64,000 bases of DNA from Sinorhizobium mexicanum (GTDB lineage: Bacteria; Pseudomonadota; Alphaproteobacteria; Rhizobiales; Rhizobiaceae): positions 186,001-250,000 of the forward strand of contig NZ_CP041239.1 of assembly GCF_013488225.1 (NCBI RefSeq), written 5' to 3'. Every line of letters starts with the position of its first letter. The first letter of the stretch is position 1. Under the pieces are notes generated by a model, which was not told where the DNA came from, searched no databases, and saw nothing but the letters and a program-made list of their open reading frames with translations. Of the stretch, positions 18,693 through 26,033 are shown piece after piece. The position numbers and the translations under genes were made by a program.

Positions 18693-19574
18693 TCAGCGTC
18701 GGTGCAGTTCCCGGTACTGGCCGGGGGTCACTCCGGTGACCTTGCGGAAGACGCGGATAAAGTTCGCCTGCGATCCGAAGCCGGTATCGAGTGCGATTTC
18801 GACCAGCGAGGAGTGATCGAGCGCCAGTTTTTCCCGCGCCGCCTGGACGCGGCGATCGGTGACATAGCGGTTCGGCGTCAGCCCGGTCGCGTCGCGGAAG
18901 AGACGCGAGAAGTGAAAGGGACTGAGGCAGGCTTCGGCGGCGAGATCGTCAAGCGAGATGTCAGCCCCGATCCGGGCCTCGATGAAATCCAGCACGCGCT
19001 TCAGCCGTTTCGGATCGAGCGACGGCGCTTTCGGCGGCGGCTGCCAGCGGTCGACTGCATAATTGCCCAGAAGATGCGCCGCCAGCGCGGTCTGCATGCC
19101 GTCGACGAACAATCGGTCGGTCGGCTGCATGCCCCGTCCAAGCAGGCTGCGAAACGCCGAGCCGATCTGGTGCAGCATGGGATCGGCAAGTCCGCCCGCA
19201 TAGGCGAGTTCCGCTTTGGCCGGATCGATCTCGTAGTCCGCCAGCGCGCTCCGCTCGATCAACGTGGGCGGCAGATAGAGATGCAGGCATTCCATTGATC
19301 CGCTGAGCTCGATTTTGCTTTCCTCGGTCCCGATCGGGACGATCCAGCTCATTCCGGGCTGTGCAAGCACGTCCTGCGTCTGACCGTTACCGGTGCGGCT
19401 GACGCCTGCGCGACCGGAGAGCATCAGCACGACCTCCGTGCATTCAGGTGTGAGCGCGTTCTGCGGACCAGTCTTGAGGAGACGATGTTCGACACGCAAG
19501 CCGGGCCACTCGGCTGCATCGCTGAGGCGCTGGCTTGTCTGGTATTTCAGGTCCCCGTGCGCATGCAGCGTCAT
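18693..19574 (-). CDS. AraC-family transcriptional regulator
   Basis: A 293-residue regulator with an N-terminal cupin-like sensor part and a C-terminal double helix-turn-helix (about 190-290): ISLDDLAAEACLSPFHFSRLFRDATGLTPNRYV and IALDTGFGSQANFIRVFRKVTGVTPGQYR. ATG at 19574 (MTLHAHGD) is supported by GGAGG nine bases upstream. It is followed 163 bases later by the GlcG-SDR-NTF2-SDR run on the same strand, which it probably controls. Confidence 0.9.
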   Translation of the reverse strand: MTLHAHGDLKYQTSQRLSDAAEWPGLRVEHRLLKTGPQNALTPECTEVVLMLSGRAGVSRTGNGQTQDVLAQPGMSWIVPIGTEESKIELSGSMECLHLYLPPTLIERSALADYEIDPAKAELAYAGGLADPMLHQIGSAFRSLLGRGMQPTDRLFVDGMQTALAAHLLGNYAVDRWQPPPKAPSLDPKRLKRVLDFIEARIGADISLDDLAAEACLSPFHFSRLFRDATGLTPNRYVTDRRVQAAREKLALDHSSLVEIALDTGFGSQANFIRVFRKVTGVTPGQYRELHRR

Positions 19575-20279
19575 GATGTCGAACCTCCCGCACTTTCTAA
19601 TGCGGCAACAATCAGAGCATTGCAAGATTACTGCCGCCTGGTGGAGAAGCACGAGGTTCCGGGCATCTCGACTGGATCCGGTCATCTTGGCATCTGGAGC
19701 GGGCTTGCGTTCGGCCAGGCATAGGTATCCGATCTCGATTTCAGGGTGAATCCCACCAGCATATTTCAGTCTCCGTCAGTTGGAGGTTGGAAGCTTCGAC
19801 GAAGCACAGGGCGTATCGACGCTCGAGCGGCTCGGCGAAGATCGGTAGAAGACAAGCATTTACCAACTCGCCAGACAGTCAGGCCGAGGCCCGCGACCTG
19901 GAAAAGCTCCACCCATCCGGAAATCATTTCCGCTTTTTGGCCCTTTCCGGACGCGGCCGCTGGCGAAGCAGACCGACGGTTCTCGACCGAAACGGGGCCC
20001 CAGACAGTCGCCCAGGTTAACTGCGGCGAAGGCCGGCTCGGACGCCAATCCGGTCCTTCAAGTTGTCGCCGTCAGCGGCACAGGTGGGTGGAAAAGCGTC
20101 ATTGCCAGCAGACAAGATCAATGGCACAAGCGCATCGGTTTCCGGATGTTCACGCCGCTTCTCCGCAGCGGTTGTCGGTGCGGCTACCAGGGTCTGGTCT
20201 TCACCGCCATCCAATTCCGTGTCCCAATATGCGCCGCGGCCATGCTTGGGCACGGGCGGACGGATTTGTCCGGCCAGCG
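19575..20279. other. gene-free stretch
   Basis: Two overlapping open frames exist here on opposite strands, including a 78-codon minus-strand one, but neither has a known motif or supported start. I see no convincing gene, repeat or terminator. Confidence 0.5.
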
Positions 20280-21422
20280 CTAGGCATTGAAGACGAAGCG
20301 GGTTCCCGTGAACGACCGCAGCAACTTTTCTGGCATCTCAGCCTTAAATATCTCGTAGAACGGTTCGCCGGTACAATGCAGGGGGATCACGTAGTCTGGA
20401 TCGATCTCCTTCAGAGCGGCAACGCTTTGGCGCACGTACTCCACCGGGTAGGGTGCAAGGTGGAAACCGCCAATCACAGCGTGGACCTTGCTGATGCCCG
20501 AGACCGCCTGGGCGCGCTTGATCGCATTGACGACCCCGCGATGACTGCACGAGGTCAACACGACTAGGCCGCGACCCCTCAGCTTGAAGCCAGTCGTCAG
20601 CTCGTGGCGGAACTGGTCGGGGATGACGCCCTGCTGACGCTCGGCTTCGCTGAACTGTTCCGGGTAGCACCCAATGCCGGTCTGCACGCCGATCTTCATG
20701 ACGCTCGGCGACAGCACTCTTTCGAAACTCGCGAGGTTGATTTGACCAGTGGTAAAGGCTTGGTCGGCGACAAGCGTCGGCACTTCGGCGAAGATCACCG
20801 TCACGTCCGCCCCCGCAAGCGCTTTACGGTCGAGAGCGCCGAAATTGCCTTTCAAGGGTGGCGCGGTCCACGTGCGGGCACAGAAGCACTCTTCGCCGCC
20901 TACATAGAGCGGCAGTTTCGGTTTCAGCTTCCCCCTGTTCTGGTGCACGAAGCCGACCAGCCCGCCGAAGTGGTCGTAGTGGCCGTGGCTCAACGCCAGG
21001 GCGTCGAGAGCGGCAGGATCAACGCCTAACAGCTCTGAATTGTTGAGCAGGGTCTCGGACGTGAAGCCGAAGTCCACGAGCACGTTTCGGACTTCGCTAC
21101 CGCGCTGCGATTCCGCGTGCAAAGACAGGCCGAATTCGCTGATGATCGCCTTCTGCGGCGGCTGATCGCTTAGAGGCCATCCAAAGCGCTGAATTTCGAC
21201 GCTGTCGGCCTTCAGGCTCGGCGCGACCGCGATTTGGTAGCTGTCGACAACAACCCGGACCGCTACGCGGTCGACTTCCGGAATCGGGCCGTTGATTCCT
21301 TGCGCCCATGTTGGTCTCGCGTCGCCGAGCAATGAAACCAACAGCGCATTGAACATGACCGCGCCGCCACCGCAAACCACATCCCGCCGATGCACAATTG
21401 TGCCGTCCTGGTCGTTGGTCAT
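20280..21422 (-). CDS. exported MBL-fold metallo-hydrolase (DHPPP-synthase-like group)
   Basis: Starting at ATG 21422 the protein has 380 residues and an N-terminus with HRRDVV followed by a hydrophobic run to PTWAQG, a likely Tat signal. The metal site SHGHYDHFGGL (HxHxDH) and later SCSHRGVVN, GGFHLA and PLHCTGE place it with the metallo-beta-lactamase group related to the archaeal dihydropterin phosphate synthase-like proteins. It lies 146 bases downstream of an orphan binding protein on the same strand, suggesting a shared transcript. Substrate unknown. Confidence 0.82.
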   Translation of the reverse strand: MTNDQDGTIVHRRDVVCGGGAVMFNALLVSLLGDARPTWAQGINGPIPEVDRVAVRVVVDSYQIAVAPSLKADSVEIQRFGWPLSDQPPQKAIISEFGLSLHAESQRGSEVRNVLVDFGFTSETLLNNSELLGVDPAALDALALSHGHYDHFGGLVGFVHQNRGKLKPKLPLYVGGEECFCARTWTAPPLKGNFGALDRKALAGADVTVIFAEVPTLVADQAFTTGQINLASFERVLSPSVMKIGVQTGIGCYPEQFSEAERQQGVIPDQFRHELTTGFKLRGRGLVVLTSCSHRGVVNAIKRAQAVSGISKVHAVIGGFHLAPYPVEYVRQSVAALKEIDPDYVIPLHCTGEPFYEIFKAEMPEKLLRSFTGTRFVFNA

Positions 21423-21568
21423 CGCGCCAAACCCCCCTATGACTGCATCCGAAGAACGGTGTGCATCCAGGCGAATCAGGTCACGAGGAGCTCTCGACGC
21501 GTTAATCTGGGCAGGTATCGCTCCGGTACGCGAAATTCCGCGATAGGAAGGCGCGGGGGCTGCAGCGC

Positions 21569-22573
21569 TCACCCCTTCAACTCTCGCTTGAGCTCGTCAA
21601 GGAACCGCCAGTCAGTGCCCTCAGCGATGAGCCGCTTCGGCTCGGATTTGATCATGCCAGCCTCGTGCAGCCGGAGCGCGTAGAACCGCATCGTGTCCTC
21701 GGGGTCGTACTCGCGCCAAGCCCGGTACTGGATCTCACTGAGCGTCTGCAGCGCGTAGTCGAAACGAGAGAACCCCATGCCGGCAAGCTGCCGTGCGACG
21801 AGGCTCGGCTCCTCGGCGCAGTAATCAGCAGCCTTGAGGAGGGCGCGCAAATAGCGTTTGGTGGCGACGGGATGGCTCTGAACGAAATCCCTGCCGCCAT
21901 AAAGCGCGCAGCAAAGATACTGTGACCATGGCTTGTCCCGGAGCGTGCTGATGATCACTCGACCGAGCTTGCGGGCTCTCAGCTCCTGAGGTTCCGGTGG
22001 GAATGCGAGGAAAGCATCGACCTTTTCCTCGGCGAAGAGCTTCATTGGGTTGCCCTCGGGGCTCGTGACCCAGGTGAAATCCCTTTGCGGGTCAAGCCCG
22101 ACATACGCAGCCATGATCGCCAGATAGTGGTGCCCGTCAGAGTTCAGCTCCTGGATGGCGACACTCCTGCCGCGCAAGTCGCTAATGGTCCGGACAGGTT
22201 CATGAGCGAATAGTTCGTAGCAGCCAGAGTGGATACCGGCCAACGCTGTGATCGGCAAACCGCTGTCCAGGTAGTAAGCCAGCGTTCCCGCGAACGTGCT
22301 GGCGAAATGCACTTCGCCACGGGCCACGAGTTGTGGGACGGTAAAGGACTCGGAGGTCCGCACGTACTGGATTTCGTTGAACCCCTCCGCGCGTAGTAGT
22401 TCCCGGGCTACCAAAGTCGGCGCGAGGCAGATGTTCGAGTAATAGGCGAGCCGGATTGTCGTGGTCTCGGGCGGCCCCTCATCGGCGAAGCCCGGCCGGC
22501 CGATCAGCCCGACGGCAGCGGCGGCGGCCGCAGATGCCATGAAGCGCCGTCTATCTAATATGATACCCGACAT
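21569..22573 (-). CDS. orphan NMT1/THI5-like ABC substrate-binding protein with Tat signal (paralogue 1)
   Basis: A 334-residue periplasmic protein starting MSGIILDRRRFMASAAAA, a Tat signal. ATG at 22573 follows GGGGGG. The mature part has the NMT1/THI5 (SsuA/TauA-like) two-lobe fold: TTIRLAYYSNICLAPTLVARELL, LAGIHSGCYELF, ISDLRGRSVAIQ and AAYVGLDPQRDFTWV. It shares with four other proteins here the block RPWSQYLCCAL and the C-terminus GTDWRFLDELKRELKG. No permease or ATPase gene lies nearby, so it may serve as a sensor or co-receptor rather than in transport. Confidence 0.9.
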   Translation of the reverse strand: MSGIILDRRRFMASAAAAAAVGLIGRPGFADEGPPETTTIRLAYYSNICLAPTLVARELLRAEGFNEIQYVRTSESFTVPQLVARGEVHFASTFAGTLAYYLDSGLPITALAGIHSGCYELFAHEPVRTISDLRGRSVAIQELNSDGHHYLAIMAAYVGLDPQRDFTWVTSPEGNPMKLFAEEKVDAFLAFPPEPQELRARKLGRVIISTLRDKPWSQYLCCALYGGRDFVQSHPVATKRYLRALLKAADYCAEEPSLVARQLAGMGFSRFDYALQTLSEIQYRAWREYDPEDTMRFYALRLHEAGMIKSEPKRLIAEGTDWRFLDELKRELKG

Positions 22574-22849
22574 TGTCCCCCCTTTCGTGTGGGGACAGAC
22601 TCTGCGATTCTTTGGACGGCCCTCACAAGAACGCCCCTGCATTCGCCGGTCGCGTGCAAGAGACTTATCCGTGCACGCGACCTCAATTATTTAAGCACTT
22701 TCGTGGCCATTTTTGAAGACGTAAGCCTTGATTACTCACCGGCCATGGTCCACTTTCTGAGTTCGGACGAACGTTGCAAGTTACTGCGAACAGTCCTGCA
22801 TGTTGCTTGGCAGTCAATCAAGAGCATGACTCCAACGATTTCTAAAAGT

Positions 22850-22910
22850 TATACGTGTACTTAATTTGAGAATGTACACTTAATTTGTTATGCGTACTTA
22901 ACCTGAAAAC
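22850..22910. repeat. three tandem degenerate ~17-bp repeats
   Basis: The units GTGTACTTAATTTG, TGTACACTTAATTTG and GCGTACTTAACCTG follow one another at about 17-18 base spacing. Repeated short units like this occur at ends of some IS21-type elements and also as operator arrays. The run stops about 40 bases before a duplicated piece of the adenylate cyclase gene, which favours the relic of a mobile element end. Confidence 0.5.
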
Positions 22911-22940
22911 GGCGGCTATGGCGGTTACATTCTGATCACG

Positions 22941-23024
22941 GCTTGCGCCATTGCTCTGAATGCTCGTCAATTGCATCACGCATCGCCACGGCCATCGAAA
23001 GAGCACTCTCGGTGTGGCCGGCGC
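22941..23024 (-). pseudogene. duplicated 84-bp fragment of the adenylate cyclase gene
   Basis: This stretch encodes, on the minus strand, GHTESALSMAVAMRDAIDE and HSEQWRKP. It matches bases 24793-24876 inside the receiver-adenylate cyclase gene in the same orientation, with roughly eight base differences. Both ends break abruptly. The two copies flank the plus-strand binding protein gene and the 3' half of the cyclase gene, which points to a past duplication followed by deletion. Confidence 0.75.
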
Positions 23025-23352
23025 CCGCCTTCGGTCCAACGGTGAACTCCGCGCGAGAGCGATCGGATCGTGTCCCGACAAGCGGGTGTAGGTCGGCGGT
23101 AGCGAGCCGCTCGCGGTGCGAGCGATCGCGCCTCCACCGCTCGCGAGCTATCTCGATGGCGCGGAGAGAGCGTTCTTTCGCTTCCGTGCACCGAGCCGCA
23201 GGCTTCAGCCTCGCGCGCCAATCCGCGGCACTATGTGTTATCATTCGCCATCCATTTAAACCGCTTGAGGCTGTACCCGTTCTGCAAGGTCAGAGGCGTC
23301 CATGGGTACGTTCTCGGTGCCACGTTGGCCAGCATTTGGAAGGGAGGGACCC

Positions 23353-24372
23353 ATGCATACCCTATGCCCTGGACGGTTCAGCAGACGGAGGTTCCTGAGT
23401 GGGATGACGCTGGCGGGGACTGCGGGGCTCCTGGGCTGGTACCCCAGGCGAGCCGCTGCGGAGCCACCGCCTGAGACGACCCGGATCCGGCTCGTCAGGA
23501 TCCCCAGCATCTGTCAGGCTCCCCAGTATGTAGCCGAAGAGCTGCTGCGCAGCGAAGGGTTCACCGATGTGCAGTACCTCCAAAGAGGGGGGACCGCAGA
23601 CATCGCGCCGGCCCTCGCCTCCGGTGAAGCCGACATCAATGGGCATTTCGCCGCCCCGCTCCTTCTCCGCCTGGAGGCGGGGGATCCCATCGTCATCCTG
23701 GCAGGACTCCACGTCGGCTGCTTTGAGCTGTTCGGGACCGATCGCGTCCAGGCGATCCGCGACCTCAAGGGCAAGACCGTGGCCGTACCAACGCTGGATT
23801 CCAGCCGTTTCGTCTTTCTCGCCACCATCACGGCTTATGTGGGCCTGGACCTCCACAAGGACATACACTTCGTCACGTATCCGGGACCCGAGTCCATCCG
23901 GCTCCTAAGTGAGGGGAAGATCGATGCCTACCTAGGCTTTCCCCCCGAACCGCAGGAGATGCGGGAGCAGCGGATCGGCCATGTGGTGATTAGCAGCATC
24001 GTGGACCGACCCTGGTCGCAATACTTCTGCTGCATGATGGCTGGGAACCGGGAGTTCGTCCGCACGAATCCGGTGGCCACCAAACGCGCCCTCCGCGCCA
24101 TCTTGAAAGCGGCGGATTTCTGCGCCAGCGAGCCCGAGCAATCCGCGCAGTTCATGGTGGACCAGGGCTATACTGAGCGCTATGACCATGCCCTCCAGGT
24201 CGTGAAGGCGCTTCCCTATCAGTGGCGTGAGTATAGCGCTGAGGACACCCTGCGCTTCTACGCCCTGCGCCTCCACGAAGTCGGGATGCTCAAGAGCACA
24301 CCCCAGAAGCTCCTGGCTGAGGGCACCGACTGGCGTTTCCTCAACGAACTGAAGAGGGAGTTGAAGGGATAG
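23353..24372 (+). CDS. orphan NMT1/THI5-like ABC substrate-binding protein with Tat signal (paralogue 2)
   Basis: ATG at 23353 (MHTLCPGRFSRRRFLSGM) follows AGGGAGGGA and gives 339 residues with a Tat signal. The mature protein contains RIPSICQAPQYVAEELL, LAGLHVGCFELFG, IRDLKGKTVAVP, AYLGFPPEPQEMR and RPWSQYFCCMM, ending in LNELKRELKG. It is the only plus-strand member of the five paralogues and faces the cyclase gene tail to tail. It is likely exported folded to the periplasm. Ligand unknown. Confidence 0.9.
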   Translation: MHTLCPGRFSRRRFLSGMTLAGTAGLLGWYPRRAAAEPPPETTRIRLVRIPSICQAPQYVAEELLRSEGFTDVQYLQRGGTADIAPALASGEADINGHFAAPLLLRLEAGDPIVILAGLHVGCFELFGTDRVQAIRDLKGKTVAVPTLDSSRFVFLATITAYVGLDLHKDIHFVTYPGPESIRLLSEGKIDAYLGFPPEPQEMREQRIGHVVISSIVDRPWSQYFCCMMAGNREFVRTNPVATKRALRAILKAADFCASEPEQSAQFMVDQGYTERYDHALQVVKALPYQWREYSAEDTLRFYALRLHEVGMLKSTPQKLLAEGTDWRFLNELKRELKG

Positions 24373-24508
24373 GAGTTCGTCGTGCTCTGCCGCCAGGTGG
24401 GCCTCCTTGCCGGCGGCACTGCCGAAGGCACGACCGCAGCTACCAGCCATTGGTCGTTCGATCTGACTTATGCCGCGATAGGTGAGCGGCCTGGGCTCAT
24501 GATCGTCA

Positions 24509-25654
24509 TCATGACGGTCCAAGCCACCGGACAATTTCGTAAGCTGGCATCGGGCGGTGGAAGCCCTTCAGGGTCAAGTCGCCAACAGGACTGGATTCGA
24601 CCAATGGCTCGACGGCGCCGAAGACGCGTTGGCTGACGAGAATCTGACGAGGTTTGGCCTCCTCGCACAGTCGGGCCGCATGGTTCGGGACGGAACCGAT
24701 GACCGCATAATCCGAGCGCTGGTCGAAGCCAATCTTTCCGATGGTTGCATGACCCCGCGCAATGCCGATTCCGAAACCGAGCAAATAGCCCCGCTTGCGC
24801 CATCGCTCTGAATGCTCGTCAATTGCGTCACGCATCGCCACGGCCATTGAAACAGCTCTCTCGGTATGGCCGGCGCAGGGCAGGGGGTCGTTGAAAATCA
24901 CAACGATGCCATCGCCCACGAACCGCTCCAACGTCCCTCCGTGGCGGGTGATTTGTTCACCGAGACAGGAATGGTACTCGCCAAGAACGGTCATCACCTC
25001 TTCAGGCTCGGCAGTCTCGGCAAATGCTGTAAAGCCGCGCAGATCGCAGAAAACGACCGTAACCTCGCGGCGGTGGCTTTGGAGGAGCGCGTCGCCATTG
25101 CCGGCCGCAACAATGAGATCGGCAACCTGAGCAGGCAGATACCGTCGGAGCCGAGCCATCCGCTCGATCTCAGTGACCTGCTCCGCCACTTTCTGTTCAA
25201 GGGATTGGTTCCATGCTGCCAATTGGGTCGCCTGGTCTTGAAGGCTCCGCGCCTGGGCTTCGACGGTGTCGTGAAGCGCCTTCTGCCGCAGCATCGATCG
25301 GACGCGCGCCAGCAGCGCCTTGTGCTCGAACGGCTTGGTCAGATAGTCGTCGCCGCCAGCGTCCAACCCCTCGACGACATCTCGCGTATCGGCTTTCGCA
25401 GTCACGAGAATGACCGGGATCGATCGCAGCGAAATGTCCTGCTTGAGCAGGCGCACGACGCTGATGCCGTCCAGCTTCGGCATCATGATGTCGAGAAGGA
25501 TGAGATCAGGCTTGAGGTCGCGTGCTTTTGCAAGACCCTCTTCGCCGTCCGCGGCGGTCACCACTTCATAGCCATTCGCCTCGAGGCGCATGCGCAGGAT
25601 TTCGAGATTTTCCGGCGTGTCGTCGACGGCGAGAATGCGGGGCGGATCGTGCAT
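24509..25654 (-). CDS. receiver-domain class III adenylate/guanylate cyclase
   Basis: A 381-residue cytoplasmic protein. Residues 1-120 are a response regulator receiver with the phospho-acceptor in LILLDIMMP and the conserved lysine in YLTKPF. A coiled-coil linker (about 130-170) leads to a class III cyclase domain with the metal-binding aspartates in VTVVFCDLRGFTAFAE and VGDGIVVIFND. ATG at 25654 follows GGGAGG. It is the final gene of the operon with a histidine kinase and lone receiver, so its nucleotide output is probably controlled by phosphorylation. ATP is the likelier substrate by family frequency, not by a diagnostic residue I can point to. Confidence 0.9.
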   Translation of the reverse strand: MHDPPRILAVDDTPENLEILRMRLEANGYEVVTAADGEEGLAKARDLKPDLILLDIMMPKLDGISVVRLLKQDISLRSIPVILVTAKADTRDVVEGLDAGGDDYLTKPFEHKALLARVRSMLRQKALHDTVEAQARSLQDQATQLAAWNQSLEQKVAEQVTEIERMARLRRYLPAQVADLIVAAGNGDALLQSHRREVTVVFCDLRGFTAFAETAEPEEVMTVLGEYHSCLGEQITRHGGTLERFVGDGIVVIFNDPLPCAGHTERAVSMAVAMRDAIDEHSERWRKRGYLLGFGIGIARGHATIGKIGFDQRSDYAVIGSVPNHAARLCEEAKPRQILVSQRVFGAVEPLVESSPVGDLTLKGFHRPMPAYEIVRWLGPS

Positions 25655-25667
25655 GGCGCAGCCTCCC

Positions 25668-26033
25668 TCAGGCCAGGAGTTCCCGGACCTTTGCCAGCAG
25701 TTGGCGCGGGCTGAATGGCTTGGCGATGTAGCCGTCACATCCTGCAGCCAGGGCTTTCGCCTCATCCCCCGACAACGCGTAGGAGGTGACGGCAATGATC
25801 GGAATGTGCCGGAGCGCCGGGTCGGACTTTATGTGGCGAGTCGCTTCATACCCATCCATCACCGGTAGCTGGATGTCCATAAGGATCAAGTCCGGCTTCT
25901 GCGCCGCCGCAACCGCCACGCCGGCGGCACCATCCGTGGCCTCGATCAGTTCATATTCGGTGGTCGCGATGAGATCGCGCACGATCTGGCGATTGTCTTC
26001 GGTGTCTTCCACCATCAGGATTCTTTTGCTCAT
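25668..26033 (-). CDS. single-domain response regulator
   Basis: A 121-residue CheY/DivK-like receiver with no output domain. The acidic pair (EDTEDN), the phospho-acceptor aspartate in LILMDIQLP, the conserved threonine in AVTSYAL and the lysine in YIAKPF are all present, so it should be phosphorylatable. It overlaps the kinase gene by four bases and precedes the cyclase by 13 bases. It may shuttle phosphate or compete with the cyclase receiver for the kinase. Confidence 0.93.
   Translation of the reverse strand: MSKRILMVEDTEDNRQIVRDLIATTEYELIEATDGAAGVAVAAAQKPDLILMDIQLPVMDGYEATRHIKSDPALRHIPIIAVTSYALSGDEAKALAAGCDGYIAKPFSPRQLLAKVRELLA

Larger units (their letters stand above)
22574..23352. 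other. intergenic region with relics
   Basis: No intact gene is visible. The region holds the tandem GTAC/TTAA repeats, the cyclase fragment, and around 23024-23060 a short segment repeated with variation at 32596-32632. The promoters for the two divergent binding-protein genes at 22573 and 23353 should lie at its edges. Confidence 0.5.

Noticed and set aside
20017..20253. Minus-strand frame of 78 codons in the gap before the MBL gene
   Set aside because: No motif, no ribosome site, and it overlaps a longer plus-strand frame that is equally featureless.
22936..23244. Minus-strand frame of 102 codons taken as a gene
   Set aside because: Its only recognisable part is the duplicated cyclase fragment; the remainder is arginine-rich filler, so it is listed as a relic.
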